A stretch of DNA of 64,000 nt from Niabella yanshanensis (GTDB taxonomy: Bacteria > Bacteroidota > Bacteroidia > Chitinophagales > Chitinophagaceae), in the NCBI RefSeq assembly GCF_034424215.1, contig NZ_CP139960.1, forward strand, positions 2,294,001-2,358,000, in the 5' to 3' direction. Below the pieces are notes generated by a model. The model saw only the letters and a list, made by a program, of their open reading frames with translations. It did not search any database and was not told where the DNA came from. Made by a program: the position numbers and the translations under genes. Each line of letters begins with the position of its first letter. Position 1 is the stretch's first letter. Below are positions 1 through 8,514 of this stretch, in pieces.

Positions 1-696
1 AATCAATTGTATGCCTCCCTTTTTGACGATTCAGAGAAACATCTTACTATAATTAAAACCCTTGCCAACTCCAACAAAGGTATAACAAGGCTGCAACTGG
101 CCGGGCAAAGTGGTATTGCCAGCGGCGGCGATCTTTCTTTAAAACTTGAAGAACTGATAGAATCGGGGTTTATAAGCGAATACCCTTACTATGGCAATAA
201 AAAGCAGCTTACTCTTTACCGGCTATCCGATGAGTATTCAAAATTTTATCTGAAGTTTATACAAAACAACCGGAATAGCGGTTCCGGAACCTGGCAGAAA
301 TTGTACAAAAGTTCTTCCTTTGTTTCATGGGCCGGTTTCAGCTTTGAAACGCTTTGCCTGAAACATATCAGCCAGATAAAAAAAGCATTAAGAATTGACG
401 CCATTTTCTCTACCAACAGCAGCTGGTTTAATGATGTAGCACAAATAGACCTTTTAATCAACAGGGATGATAATATTATGAACCAGTGTGAGATAAAATT
501 CTACAACACTCCTTTTACCATTGACAAACGATACTACCTGAACCTGAAGCATAAGACCGCGGCCCTGCAACAGGCTACCCAAACCCGGAAAAACATTTTC
601 ATTACGATGATTACCACATTCGGACTAAACACAAATAAGTATAGTAATGAATTAGTACAAAATAACATTAAGCTGGAAGACCTCTTTGCAGACTAA
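1..696 (+). CDS. DUF234-type AAA ATPase, C-terminal part (5' truncated by window edge)
   Basis: Reading frame is open to the left edge (codons for Asn-Gln precede LYASLF), so this is the C-terminal ~230 residues of a longer protein. It contains a winged-helix stretch (about residues 15-75 of the visible part) followed by a segment with an IDLLI...CEIKFY pattern, the D-x(n)-ExK signature of the nuclease-like fold at the end of archaeal-type AAA ATPases with a DUF234 domain. Those proteins are P-loop ATPases, often predicted to act with DNA; the ATPase half lies outside the window. No specific function can be assigned. A perfect 16-bp hairpin follows the stop codon. Confidence 0.6.
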   Translation, partial: NQLYASLFDDSEKHLTIIKTLANSNKGITRLQLAGQSGIASGGDLSLKLEELIESGFISEYPYYGNKKQLTLYRLSDEYSKFYLKFIQNNRNSGSGTWQKLYKSSSFVSWAGFSFETLCLKHISQIKKALRIDAIFSTNSSWFNDVAQIDLLINRDDNIMNQCEIKFYNTPFTIDKRYYLNLKHKTAALQQATQTRKNIFITMITTFGLNTNKYSNELVQNNIKLEDLFAD

Positions 697-700
697 ATTT

Positions 701-745
701 ATAACTCGCCAAAACTACCTTTTTTTTGCAGTTTTGGCGAGTTAT
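701..745. repeat. Perfect 16-bp inverted repeat after the ATPase gene
   Basis: Arms 701-716 and 730-745 are exact reverse complements around a 13-base loop containing an 8-T run. The T run is in the loop rather than after the stem, so it is not a textbook intrinsic terminator in either direction, but it sits 5 bases after a stop codon and 56 bases before the end of a convergent gene, where a bidirectional 3'-end structure is expected. Confidence 0.6.
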
Positions 746-800
746 GATTTTTACAATGTACCGGTATCCGATACAGGCAAACTATTCCCCGTTTCATACG

Positions 801-1688
801 CTATGCAGGCGCTGCCATTCTTTTATTATTTCTTCGCAACAGTATCATATGTAATACCAGTGTGCACATGATTATGGCAGTACCAAAATAAAATCCTTTA
901 TTCAGAACCTGGTTTTCTTTAAACAACAAAAAGGCCATAAGAATACCGTATACAGGCTCTACACTATAGGAAAGATTTACTGTAAATGCAGATAACTTTT
1001 TTAATGCATTCATTGAAAACTGAAACGCAATAACAGAGCAAACCCAGGCCAATACCAATAACCACAAAAAATCACTCAATGATGGGAGCAGGCTTTCCAC
1101 CGGGAAGGCCTGAAGATAAAACGGCATCACCAGGGAAAGTGTTAGAAAGCCGCCTGTCATTTGCCAGGTAAGCACTGTCTGCATATTGATCCGGCCTAGT
1201 TTTAGCTTTAATAAAATAGGAAAAAGTGCTCCAAAAAATGCGGCCACTAAACCCAGGGCAATCCCTAATTTGTAGGTGGTATCAAAATGAAAGATCAACC
1301 AAATCCCTAATACATTCATCAACCCGAACAGTAATTCTGTCCGGTTGATTCGAACCCTGTTAATCAAAGGTTCTAAAATAGAAGAAAAAAAGCTGATCAC
1401 CGAAAAACAAACCAGGGCTATAGAAACATTTCCATATTTTATAGAAGCATAAAAAAACACCCAATGCAAGGCGCTTATAAAACCAGCTCCGGTTAAATAC
1501 CAGATATCTTTCAATGGTATTTTCTGAATGCGTTTAGTGGCATAAAAAAGCATCCACAAGGTAATGGCTGTAATAAGCAGACGATACCAAACAATAAGTC
1601 CTTCATTAAGTGTAATTAAACGTCCTAAAACTCCTGTAAATCCTGCCAGTAACACAGCTATATGTAATTGAAAAAAAGATTTTCTCAT
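801..1688 (-). CDS. EamA/DMT-family transporter
   Basis: A 295-residue, strongly hydrophobic inner-membrane protein with about ten predicted membrane segments in two repeats (about residues 6-135 and 145-285), the layout of drug/metabolite transporters of the EamA family. Glu/Pro pairs near the ends of both repeats (ILEPLI near 117; SVEPVYG near 243) match the family. Substrate cannot be told from sequence. It is divergent from the arginine deiminase-like gene with 125 bases between, so co-regulation with arginine metabolism is possible but unproven. A TAnnTTTG box ends only 7 bases before the ATG, suggesting a very short or absent leader. Confidence 0.85.
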   Translation of the reverse strand: MRKSFFQLHIAVLLAGFTGVLGRLITLNEGLIVWYRLLITAITLWMLFYATKRIQKIPLKDIWYLTGAGFISALHWVFFYASIKYGNVSIALVCFSVISFFSSILEPLINRVRINRTELLFGLMNVLGIWLIFHFDTTYKLGIALGLVAAFFGALFPILLKLKLGRINMQTVLTWQMTGGFLTLSLVMPFYLQAFPVESLLPSLSDFLWLLVLAWVCSVIAFQFSMNALKKLSAFTVNLSYSVEPVYGILMAFLLFKENQVLNKGFYFGTAIIMCTLVLHMILLRRNNKRMAAPA

Positions 1689-1695
1689 GGGGCCG

Positions 1696-1703
1696 CAAAG
1701 CTA
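1696..1703 (-). promoter_or_regulatory. Bacteroidota -7 box (TAGCTTTG) abutting the EamA start
   Basis: On the minus strand TAGCTTTG fits the TAnnTTTG consensus. Only seven bases separate it from the ATG at 1688, so a normally placed transcription start would fall at or next to the start codon. No clear -33 TTTG was seen. Confidence 0.45.
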
Positions 1704-1768
1704 GCTATTTTAAAAATAAGACGAAATAATGACTTTTTAAAGGTTAGCAGTATTAGCGGCCCTTTGCG

Positions 1769-1776
1769 TATTTTTG
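1769..1776 (+). promoter_or_regulatory. -7 box (TATTTTTG) for the arginine deiminase-like gene
   Basis: Perfect TAnnTTTG match 38 bases before the ATG at 1814, giving an expected transcription start near 1783. The palindrome at 1784-1803 would then lie at the very start of the transcript. Confidence 0.5.
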
Positions 1777-1783
1777 GGGGAAG

Positions 1784-1803
1784 CGATCAAACTCATTTGA
1801 TCG
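1784..1803. promoter_or_regulatory. 20-bp palindrome, candidate operator
   Basis: Arms CGATCAAA (1784-1791) and TTTGATCG (1796-1803) are perfect reverse complements around CTCA. It lies between the -7 box and the start codon of the arginine deiminase-like gene, an operator-like position; a small hairpin at the mRNA 5' end is the alternative. Confidence 0.45.
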
Positions 1804-1813
1804 TCCCACCGTT

Positions 1814-3253
1814 ATGCAGGAACAAAAAATAAATGTCAGCTCTGAAACAGGCACATTAAAAAGACTTTTAGTACACAGTCCGGATAGTGGATTAGGCAAG
1901 GTTGTCCCGTCCAAAGCGCAGGACTGGCTTTTTGAGGATATAGTACACCTGGACACGATCAGGCGCAAAGAGTACGACTACTACACCAAGCTATTACTTT
2001 ACTTTCTCGATCCCGAAAAAATAAAAGGCAGGCTGGCTGAAATAGATGATAAAAAGAATGACTTCAATTTTTTCAAGCCATCCAGCAGCCATTTTTACCA
2101 ATCGACCCATGTAATAGAAATCGAGTGGCTATTGGCGCAAATACTTGAAGACCGCGACATCCGTTCGAAACTGGTTGCTTCAGTTTGTGCCATCGAAAAC
2201 TGTTCTTATAAAGTACAGGATGAATTAATGAATTTAGAGGCGCATGACCTGGCCAATGTTTTTATTACCGGCACCTATAAGAATACCGAGATGTTGTTCC
2301 CGCCGGTTCCCAATTTTATTTTTACGCGGGATATAGGGATTGTCATCAACAACCATATCCTTTTAAATAAACCGGCCAAGCAGGCCCGTACCAGGGAAGC
2401 ATTGCTGATGAGATACATATTTTTCAACCATTCGCTCTTTAAAAGTTACCGGGACAATATTATTGAATTACCCGAAAGCCCTCAGCAATTCTTACTTCCG
2501 GCAGATTCGGAAGATAAGCTGGTAACCCTGGAGGGCGGCGATATAATGGTAGTAAGCCCCGAACATGTATTGATAGGCGTTAGTGAACGAACATCCATGG
2601 AGGCCGCCCATATTGCTATTAAAACATTATTTGAAAAGAATGTTGTAAAGAAAATATCTGTTGTAAAGATTCCTAAAAAAAGGGACTACATGCACATAGA
2701 TACCATTTTTACACAGGTGAAAAAAAATATGTGGGTAATGCTGGGAAAATTCTCAAGGAAACATGTAAAGAAAGAAGATGCAGATGATATACAGAAAGCG
2801 CTGGATACAAGAAAGAAAGACGAGAGCATTAGCATCATTCAGTTTAAAAAGAAAGACATTGGCAATCCTGTTTACTTCGAAACACTTGAGGATCTTTTGA
2901 TCGACATTAGCAAGAATGATTTACAGTGTGAGGATAAAGTAAAATTCATATACTCAGGCAATAACGAATTTCCTTTCGATGTACGTGAGCAATGGACAGA
3001 TAGCTGCAATTTACTGGCGCTGAAAGAAGGTGTCGTAGTAGGTTATGACCGCAACGACAAAACGCTCCAGGCTTTTGTCAAGGCCGGTTTTAAAACTATT
3101 CGGGTGAAAGACCTGTTGCAGCAATTTGAATCAGACGCAATAACTCCCAAAGACATTAAAAATACTTTTATTGTTATGCCATCTGCAGAGTTGTCGCGGG
3201 CCCGTGGAGGCTTCCATTGTATGAGTATGCCCTTACTGAGAGAAGAAGTATAA
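1814..3253 (+). CDS. Arginine deiminase-family protein
   Basis: A guanidino-group-modifying (amidinotransferase-fold) enzyme of 479 residues, longer than the ~410 of classical arginine deiminases. Family motifs appear in order: FTRDIG (170-175), LEGGD (239-243), HIDTIF (294-299) and the C-terminal RGGFHCMSMPL with nucleophile Cys469, matching the Asp/His/Cys triad that turns arginine into citrulline plus ammonia. No signal peptide, so cytoplasmic. The gene just downstream is a second pentein of the CtlX type, so the pair may act in sequence on arginine and citrulline. The ATG at 1814 follows a TAnnTTTG box. Classical ADI activity is an inference; a longer N-terminal half may alter substrate range. 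Confidence 0.75.
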   Translation: MQEQKINVSSETGTLKRLLVHSPDSGLGKVVPSKAQDWLFEDIVHLDTIRRKEYDYYTKLLLYFLDPEKIKGRLAEIDDKKNDFNFFKPSSSHFYQSTHVIEIEWLLAQILEDRDIRSKLVASVCAIENCSYKVQDELMNLEAHDLANVFITGTYKNTEMLFPPVPNFIFTRDIGIVINNHILLNKPAKQARTREALLMRYIFFNHSLFKSYRDNIIELPESPQQFLLPADSEDKLVTLEGGDIMVVSPEHVLIGVSERTSMEAAHIAIKTLFEKNVVKKISVVKIPKKRDYMHIDTIFTQVKKNMWVMLGKFSRKHVKKEDADDIQKALDTRKKDESISIIQFKKKDIGNPVYFETLEDLLIDISKNDLQCEDKVKFIYSGNNEFPFDVREQWTDSCNLLALKEGVVVGYDRNDKTLQAFVKAGFKTIRVKDLLQQFESDAITPKDIKNTFIVMPSAELSRARGGFHCMSMPLLREEV

Positions 3254-3323
3254 TTGCGAAACCGCTACATAAAAAACATGTTCTAACCAATCGACTATCT
3301 AATAATATCTGCCAATAAAAAAA

Positions 3324-4244
3324 ATGACCACTTCCACATTGTTAATGATTCGTCCTGCCGCATTTGCTTTTAATCCGCAAACGGCAGTTAATAATAGTTT
3401 TCAAAAAATAACGGAACAACTTGATGTGCATGAAAAAGCCCTGCTTGAATTCGACAACTTTGTGCATATACTAAGCGTTTATGGCATCAAGGTTACTGTC
3501 ATACAGGATACGTTGGAACCACACACACCGGATTCTGTATTTCCCAATAACTGGATTTCTTTTCATGAAGATGGAACTGTAGTACTTTACCCAATGTTTG
3601 CCAACAACCGCAAACTAGAGCGTAATAAAAATGTGGTAGAGAAACTGAAGGAAACATTCTTTATTCGGTCCACTATCGATTTAACAACGTATGAACAGCA
3701 AAATGCCTACCTGGAAGGCACGGGCAGTATGGTATTAGACAGAGATCATGAAGTAGCGTATGCCTGCCTTTCTCCCAGAACCAATGCTTCTGTCTTATAT
3801 GACTTTTGCGACTCCATAGGTTACAGCCCCGTATTATTTAATGCGGTAGATGAAAATGAAAAGGAAATTTATCATACCAATGTGATGATGTGCATGGCTG
3901 ACACTTATGTTGTTATTTGCCTGGAGAGTATCAAAGATCAATTACAACAGCGAATGCTGGCTGATAAGTTTAAAGAAACCGGCAAGGAAGTCATTGAGAT
4001 CGACCTGCAACAAATGAATCATTTTGCAGGTAATATGCTGCAGGTAGAAAATATCGCCGGCAACCAGTTTCTTATCATGTCTACGCAAGCCTACAATAGC
4101 TTAACAGCAGAACAAATTACTGTTTTGGAATCATTTAATCCTATTATTCATTCGTCGCTTAATACCATTGAACAAAATGGCGGAGGAAGCGCCCGATGTA
4201 TGATGGCTGAGATATTCCTGCCACTTCAATCCGATCATTCTTAA
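3324..4244 (+). CDS. ctlX: Citrulline hydrolase-like pentein (CtlX family)
   Basis: A 306-residue amidinotransferase-fold protein with HTPDSVFPNNWISFH near residue 70, LEGTGSM near 130, YHTNVMM near 182 and the C-terminal GGGSARCMMAEIF with the presumed nucleophile Cys. These are the motifs of proteins named CtlX, associated with citrulline utilisation. It starts 70 bases after the arginine deiminase-like gene and ends just before a DUF1684 gene on the same strand, so the three may be co-transcribed. The product of the upstream enzyme would be its substrate. No signal peptide. The exact reaction is from family knowledge. Confidence 0.75.
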   Translation: MTTSTLLMIRPAAFAFNPQTAVNNSFQKITEQLDVHEKALLEFDNFVHILSVYGIKVTVIQDTLEPHTPDSVFPNNWISFHEDGTVVLYPMFANNRKLERNKNVVEKLKETFFIRSTIDLTTYEQQNAYLEGTGSMVLDRDHEVAYACLSPRTNASVLYDFCDSIGYSPVLFNAVDENEKEIYHTNVMMCMADTYVVICLESIKDQLQQRMLADKFKETGKEVIEIDLQQMNHFAGNMLQVENIAGNQFLIMSTQAYNSLTAEQITVLESFNPIIHSSLNTIEQNGGGSARCMMAEIFLPLQSDHS

Positions 4245-4254
4245 AATCACAATA

Positions 4255-4845
4255 ATGTATATGCGCTTTCTTTTTATTTTTTTATTGATCAACTTTAATG
4301 TTAAAGCGCAGCAGTCTTATAAAGATAGCATCCAGGCATTTGTTGATGACTATAAGTCGAATCACGGCGTGGTAAAAAACCGGGACAGGCAATACCTGCA
4401 GTTTTTCCCGATAGATGAAAAAGCCCGAATAAAAGCTCATTTTGAACCAGTGAAAAACGCGGAATGGTTTAACCTGCCTACGTCCAGTGGTAGGACTAAA
4501 ATGTACAGGCAATACGGAAAGCTTAGTTTTCTTTACGAGGGCTCGATGCAGGTTTTATATGTTTATCAATCACAGTCGTTACTACAGGATCCCAAACATA
4601 TGAATGATCTTTTTTTACCCTTCACCGATCTTACTACGGGGAAAGAGTCTTACGAAACGGGAAGATATATTGACCTCACTGTTTCCGATATAAAAGGCAG
4701 CCAGATAACAGTTGACTTTAACAAGTCTTACAACCCATATTGCGCCTATGTTTCGGGCATTTATAGCTGTCCTATCCCACCCAAAGAAAACAGGCTTAGG
4801 GTAGCTATCAGGGCAGGAGAGAAAAAATATTTGAAGGAACATTAG
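4255..4845 (+). CDS. DUF1684 domain exported protein
   Basis: A 196-residue protein with an N-terminal signal peptide (hydrophobic residues 4-17, cleavage likely after VKA). The rest matches DUF1684: LPFTDLTTGKESYETGRYIDL around 120-142 and the signature NPYCAYVSGIYSCPIPPKENRL around 160-182, with two conserved Cys. Function unknown. It begins 10 bases after ctlX, so co-transcription is likely though a role in arginine use is not evident. A hairpin with 10-bp arms (4854-4863, 4887-4896) follows the stop. Confidence 0.8.
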   Translation: MYMRFLFIFLLINFNVKAQQSYKDSIQAFVDDYKSNHGVVKNRDRQYLQFFPIDEKARIKAHFEPVKNAEWFNLPTSSGRTKMYRQYGKLSFLYEGSMQVLYVYQSQSLLQDPKHMNDLFLPFTDLTTGKESYETGRYIDLTVSDIKGSQITVDFNKSYNPYCAYVSGIYSCPIPPKENRLRVAIRAGEKKYLKEH

Positions 4846-4853
4846 TGGATTGC

Positions 4854-4896
4854 GAAAGCACAGGCTTTCATCTATCTGATGCAAATCTGTGCTTTC
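4854..4896. terminator. Hairpin between convergent genes
   Basis: Arms GAAAGCACAG and CTGTGCTTTC are exact reverse complements separated by 23 bases, between the ends of the DUF1684 gene and the RmlD-like gene. No T run, so only a possible bidirectional 3'-end structure. Confidence 0.35.
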
Positions 4897-4920
4897 CCCA
4901 TACATTCTGCATCTTATAGA

Positions 4921-5808
4921 CTAACGCAAAGTCGCCCTTAATCCTTCGTCAAAACTTACCGGCTCGTATTTCAGGTCGCTGATAGCTTTATTAATATCTA
5001 ATCCGCCTTTTAGAGGCCGCTGCGCCAGCTCTTTAAGCTCATCCTTTGTAACCGGCCTTATCAGGTGATCGGAAATACCTAAAGACTCAGCAACACGCTG
5101 AGCCATCTCGAAGGGGGTTAATATATTTTTGCCTGCAATATTAAATACACCTCCCGTCCTTTGTTTTACAATAGCCGCAATGCCATTAGCAAGATCGCTT
5201 ACATACGTGGGTGTTCTCAACTGATCGTTCACCACATTAAAGGGTTGCTTTGTTCTGATCTTATCAGCAATCATCGTAATAAAATTGCCCCGGCCGTATA
5301 AGGGTTTACCATACACGAAAGAGGTACGTACTATAGCCCAGCCATGCCGGTACTCCATTACAGCTTCTTCAGCATCCATCTTGGTTTTGCCATAATAGCT
5401 TACCGGCGCGGGTTTGTCCTCTTCTTTATACATTCCTTTTTCGCCGTCAAAAATAAAATCAGTTGAGAGGAAGATAAAGAAGGACTTATAAGCTTCAGCA
5501 TTTAATAGTAGCTGCACCGTTCCAAACACATTGGTATCAAAAGCATCCGATTGCTTTATTTCGCAATCATCAGGCCTGCTCATAGCACCGCTATGCACCA
5601 CTATATCAGGCTGTACAAACTCAAAGGCATCATGCAGAGAAAAGGGATCAGAAAAATCAACCTGGATAAAGCGATAGTTTTTATTTGTGTTGAATGACGA
5701 CAGGTCCCCTGTGCGGGAAGAAGCAAATACTTCATGCCCATCGGCCAACAACTGGGCCACTATATAACTACCAACAAAGCCATTGGCTCCGGTTACAAAT
5801 ACTTTCAT
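4921..5808 (-). CDS. RmlD-like NAD(P)-dependent sugar reductase (extended SDR)
   Basis: A 295-residue extended short-chain dehydrogenase. The nucleotide-binding GANGFVG lies at residues 7-13 and the catalytic Tyr139-xxx-Lys143 pair in YYGKTK, with Ser115-Thr116 before it. Overall pattern (short C-terminus, RTSFVYG near 160) is that of dTDP-4-dehydrorhamnose reductase RmlD/RfbD, which makes dTDP-rhamnose for surface glycans. No other rml genes are adjacent, so the substrate may differ. Stands alone between a convergent neighbour and the primary sigma factor gene. Confidence 0.7.
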   Translation of the reverse strand: MKVFVTGANGFVGSYIVAQLLADGHEVFASSRTGDLSSFNTNKNYRFIQVDFSDPFSLHDAFEFVQPDIVVHSGAMSRPDDCEIKQSDAFDTNVFGTVQLLLNAEAYKSFFIFLSTDFIFDGEKGMYKEEDKPAPVSYYGKTKMDAEEAVMEYRHGWAIVRTSFVYGKPLYGRGNFITMIADKIRTKQPFNVVNDQLRTPTYVSDLANGIAAIVKQRTGGVFNIAGKNILTPFEMAQRVAESLGISDHLIRPVTKDELKELAQRPLKGGLDINKAISDLKYEPVSFDEGLRATLR

Positions 5809-6014
5809 ATCAATTTGTTAAAGCGTAAATAGTAAATTCTTTTTAACAGATATTATATCGCTAAAATAGAATTCCTTTCGTTTCATTGTACAAATTTTTA
5901 AAACCCATACAAATAGAGGTGAAAATAAAACTTCGCCCCAGCCTTAGCCCCGGTTTATTAAAAGAAATTGAGGGTCAGGCTTTAAATCTTTTTTTAACCT
6001 ACCATTAATACCCT

Positions 6015-6043
6015 TACACAAAAAACTCCGGCAAATGCCGGAG
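6015..6043 (-). terminator. Intrinsic terminator of the primary sigma factor gene
   Basis: Arms CTCCGGCA (6026-6033) and TGCCGGAG (6036-6043), followed in the minus direction by a T run (6015-6025 is A-rich on plus). It lies 36 bases after the stop codon. The rest of the 270-base gap to the next gene (5809-6014) shows no other clear element. Confidence 0.9.
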
Positions 6044-6078
6044 CTTTTAATATCTGTATACATACACGGCTAAGAAAC

Positions 6079-6936
6079 TTAGCCCAGGTAAGACTTCAAA
6101 GCACTGCTATACCTTGCTTTTTGCAGGCGCTTAATCGCACGCTCCTTGATCTGGCGGATACGTTCTTTAGTCAAATCATATTTCTGACCAATTTGTTCAA
6201 TAGTAACGCCATTCTCACCATCTAAACCGAAATAAGCATTTACTATTTCAGCTTCACGGGGAGAAAGTGATTTCAATACGCGACGGATCTCATTACGTAA
6301 AGAATCTTTCATTACATCATCATCTGTATCCGACCCGCCCTCAAGCAGATCTCCCATAGCCACATCTTCTGCCTCATGCACGGGTGCATCAAGAGAGGTA
6401 TGACGGGTATTGCTCTGGAAAATATTATTGATCTCTGTTTCACTCATCTCCAGCAATTCTGAAAGCTCTTCGGTAGAAGGCTCCCTTTCATGCTCCTGTT
6501 CAAAAGCCATATAAGCTTTATTGGCTTTATTATAAGTACCGATTTTATTTTGAGGTAAACGAACTAAACGTCCTTGTTCAGCCAAAGCCTGTAAGATACT
6601 TTGGCGAATCCACCATACGGCATAAGAAATGAACTTAAAACCTTTTGTTTCATCGAAACGCTGGGCAGCTTTGATCAAACCTAAGTTGCCTTCGTTGATC
6701 AGATCACTCAGAGATAAACCCTGGTGCTGGTACTGTTTCGCAACCGAAACTACGAAACGGAGGTTGGCCTGAACGAGCTTATCTAAAGCGCGCTGGTCGC
6801 CCATTTTTATTTTTTGAGCAAGAGTAGTCTCTTCCTCTGGTGTGATCATAGAAATTTTAGAGATCTCCTGCAGGTATTTTTCAACCGCCTGTGAATCCCT
6901 GTTGGTAATCTGAGTAGCAATTTTGAGCTGACGCAT
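6079..6936 (-). CDS. rpoD: Primary RNA polymerase sigma factor (RpoD/SigA)
   Basis: A 285-residue sigma-70 factor that directs RNA polymerase to housekeeping promoters. Region 1.2 begins near residue 17 (AVEKYLQEI); region 2 contains DLINEGNLGLIKAAQRFD and the -10 recognition/melting helix KGFKFISYAVWWIRQSI (about 84-117); region 3 and region 4 follow, with the helix-turn-helix TKERIRQIKERAIKRL near 255-270. Region 1.1 is absent, as usual for Bacteroidota. It stands alone, with its own promoter (7003-7033) and terminator. A GGAG about 13 bases before the ATG is further upstream than an ordinary Shine-Dalgarno. Confidence 0.95.
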   Translation of the reverse strand: MRQLKIATQITNRDSQAVEKYLQEISKISMITPEEETTLAQKIKMGDQRALDKLVQANLRFVVSVAKQYQHQGLSLSDLINEGNLGLIKAAQRFDETKGFKFISYAVWWIRQSILQALAEQGRLVRLPQNKIGTYNKANKAYMAFEQEHEREPSTEELSELLEMSETEINNIFQSNTRHTSLDAPVHEAEDVAMGDLLEGGSDTDDDVMKDSLRNEIRRVLKSLSPREAEIVNAYFGLDGENGVTIEQIGQKYDLTKERIRQIKERAIKRLQKARYSSALKSYLG

Positions 6937-7002
6937 ATTTTAATTGAATCTCCTTTTGGTAACTTTAGTGTAGGATTGTACCTAAATATAAATAATAACT
7001 TG

Positions 7003-7033
7003 CAAAAATACGCAGAAATCTGAAGAAAATCAA
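7003..7033 (-). promoter_or_regulatory. Promoter of rpoD (TTG-N20-TATTTTTG)
   Basis: On the minus strand TTG (7033-7031), a 20-base spacer and TATTTTTG (7010-7003) match the Bacteroidota -33/-7 consensus. Expected transcription start near 6996, giving a leader of about 60 bases. Confidence 0.65.
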
Positions 7034-7106
7034 CAGGTATTAGCTAACATATTCTAAAATCTGCCGATAATCCTATAAATTCTTCGCCTTACTATATTAT
7101 AACGTA

Positions 7107-8393
7107 TTAAACAGTGGTTGGTTGGCTCTTTTTATAATTTGTTCGGGCGAAAATAATCATGGCAATACCGCCCAATATAATCGCAAAGGATATTAATTGA
7201 GCCTGAGTCATTTCAATTCCAAGGAAATGCATTTTTACATTCACACGAATACGCTCAATCATAAAGCGCTCCAGCCCGTTAAATACGAGGTAAATGCCAA
7301 ATAATAGTCCCGGTACTTTAATTTTCTTGCGAAGCATCCACAATATGCCGAATAAAATAAGACACATGATAATTTCATACAAGGAAGTAGGAAACACAGG
7401 AACCGGCAAATGATTACAATACTGAAGATCAGCGCAATTAGCCAGTCTAACACCGGTTTCGTTAACATTATGAGGGAAGTCATAAGCAAAAAACCAGTCG
7501 GGAAGAAAGCTCAGGAAGCCTGGTTTTGAAAAGAACGTGTGATGGGTGTCATGGCGGGCAAAGAATTCGGCATTCGCGTTGACAGCTGCTTCAAAGTCAC
7601 CCTGCGCGGCAGGCAAAATGCCGCCGTTGGGTGTTGTTTTAAAGGCTGCATTGTAAATACCCCAGTCTCCGTCTCCCGAAACCTGGCAGCCTATTCTGCC
7701 CAGGCCATAGGCCAGCATCATTACCGGCCCCATCACATCCACAAAATGGATAAAAGGAATTTTATGCTTGCGGGTGAACCACCACAAAGCGATACCCGCC
7801 AAAATAAGTCCGCCGTAAAAAGTCAGTCCCGATGCAGAAAATATAGAAGAAGGATCCTTTATAAAAGAATCCCAGTTTTCGAACGTATCAAATATTTTAG
7901 CACCTACCAGTCCGAATATCAGGGCGATCATGGTAATTTCTCCCACCCTGTCATGAGGCCACACACGAATCGTTCTTGTTTCCGGTTTAGCTAATTTTTG
8001 CTTGTTTTTCTCGCGCCACTTCATCGCAGCAAAAACAGCCCCTAACGCGAGTCCGGCCAGCCAGTTACCCTGCGATGAAAAAATATAATCCTGGGGATTT
8101 ACAGTTAATGAATTCTTTAAAAATGCCAGTCCTAAAATCTTATATCCCAATAAAAAACCTAATAAAAAATTAGTGGCCAGCTCACTTATTGATGCAGGAT
8201 GCCCTACTGTAATCGTTTCTTCAGTTGGCTGAAAAATGCCTTCTTTACTTTTTCGCCTTAGTTCTTTAGCGAGCACAACAGAGCATACGATAAAACCTAT
8301 TGCTACAAAAAAACCAAAAGAATTTACAAAATGTAAAAACTTCCATTCTACACCAAACCAGTCCCGGAAAACATAATATAAATTAGGATACAT
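7107..8393 (-). CDS. lgt: Prolipoprotein diacylglyceryl transferase
   Basis: Inner-membrane enzyme that transfers diacylglycerol from phosphatidylglycerol to the lipobox Cys of prolipoproteins, the first step in lipoprotein maturation. The 428-residue product has multiple membrane segments, the Lgt signature region GRIGCQVSGDGDWG near 230 and the C-terminal FPTSLYE...GLERFMIERIRVN block. It is longer than the ~290-residue E. coli enzyme because of a long N-terminal half and a periplasmic loop (about 255-320), as in other Bacteroidota. Many lipoproteins in this window would be its substrates. Confidence 0.92.
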   Translation of the reverse strand: MYPNLYYVFRDWFGVEWKFLHFVNSFGFFVAIGFIVCSVVLAKELRRKSKEGIFQPTEETITVGHPASISELATNFLLGFLLGYKILGLAFLKNSLTVNPQDYIFSSQGNWLAGLALGAVFAAMKWREKNKQKLAKPETRTIRVWPHDRVGEITMIALIFGLVGAKIFDTFENWDSFIKDPSSIFSASGLTFYGGLILAGIALWWFTRKHKIPFIHFVDVMGPVMMLAYGLGRIGCQVSGDGDWGIYNAAFKTTPNGGILPAAQGDFEAAVNANAEFFARHDTHHTFFSKPGFLSFLPDWFFAYDFPHNVNETGVRLANCADLQYCNHLPVPVFPTSLYEIIMCLILFGILWMLRKKIKVPGLLFGIYLVFNGLERFMIERIRVNVKMHFLGIEMTQAQLISFAIILGGIAMIIFARTNYKKSQPTTV

Positions 8394-8467
8394 TCAGCAG
8401 GTAATTTAATTTATTTGCGGCAATATTACGATAAATTGAGGGTAAAAGCTGATAACTTAAATGCCTG

Positions 8468-8483
8468 CCTGACAGAAGTCAGG
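8468..8483. repeat. Short intergenic palindrome (CCTGAC/GTCAGG)
   Basis: Arms CCTGAC (8468-8473) and GTCAGG (8478-8483) with a 4-base loop, in the gap between lgt and the bacilliredoxin gene. Similar in composition to the CCTGTC/GACAGG palindrome at 14660-14675. Confidence 0.35.
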
Positions 8484-8514
8484 GTTGACGATAGTTTAAC
8501 ACCATACTCATTCA

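Noticed and set aside
686-871. Plus-strand 61-codon open frame after the ATPase gene
   Set aside because: It spans the perfect hairpin and overlaps the end of the EamA gene; composition does not look coding.
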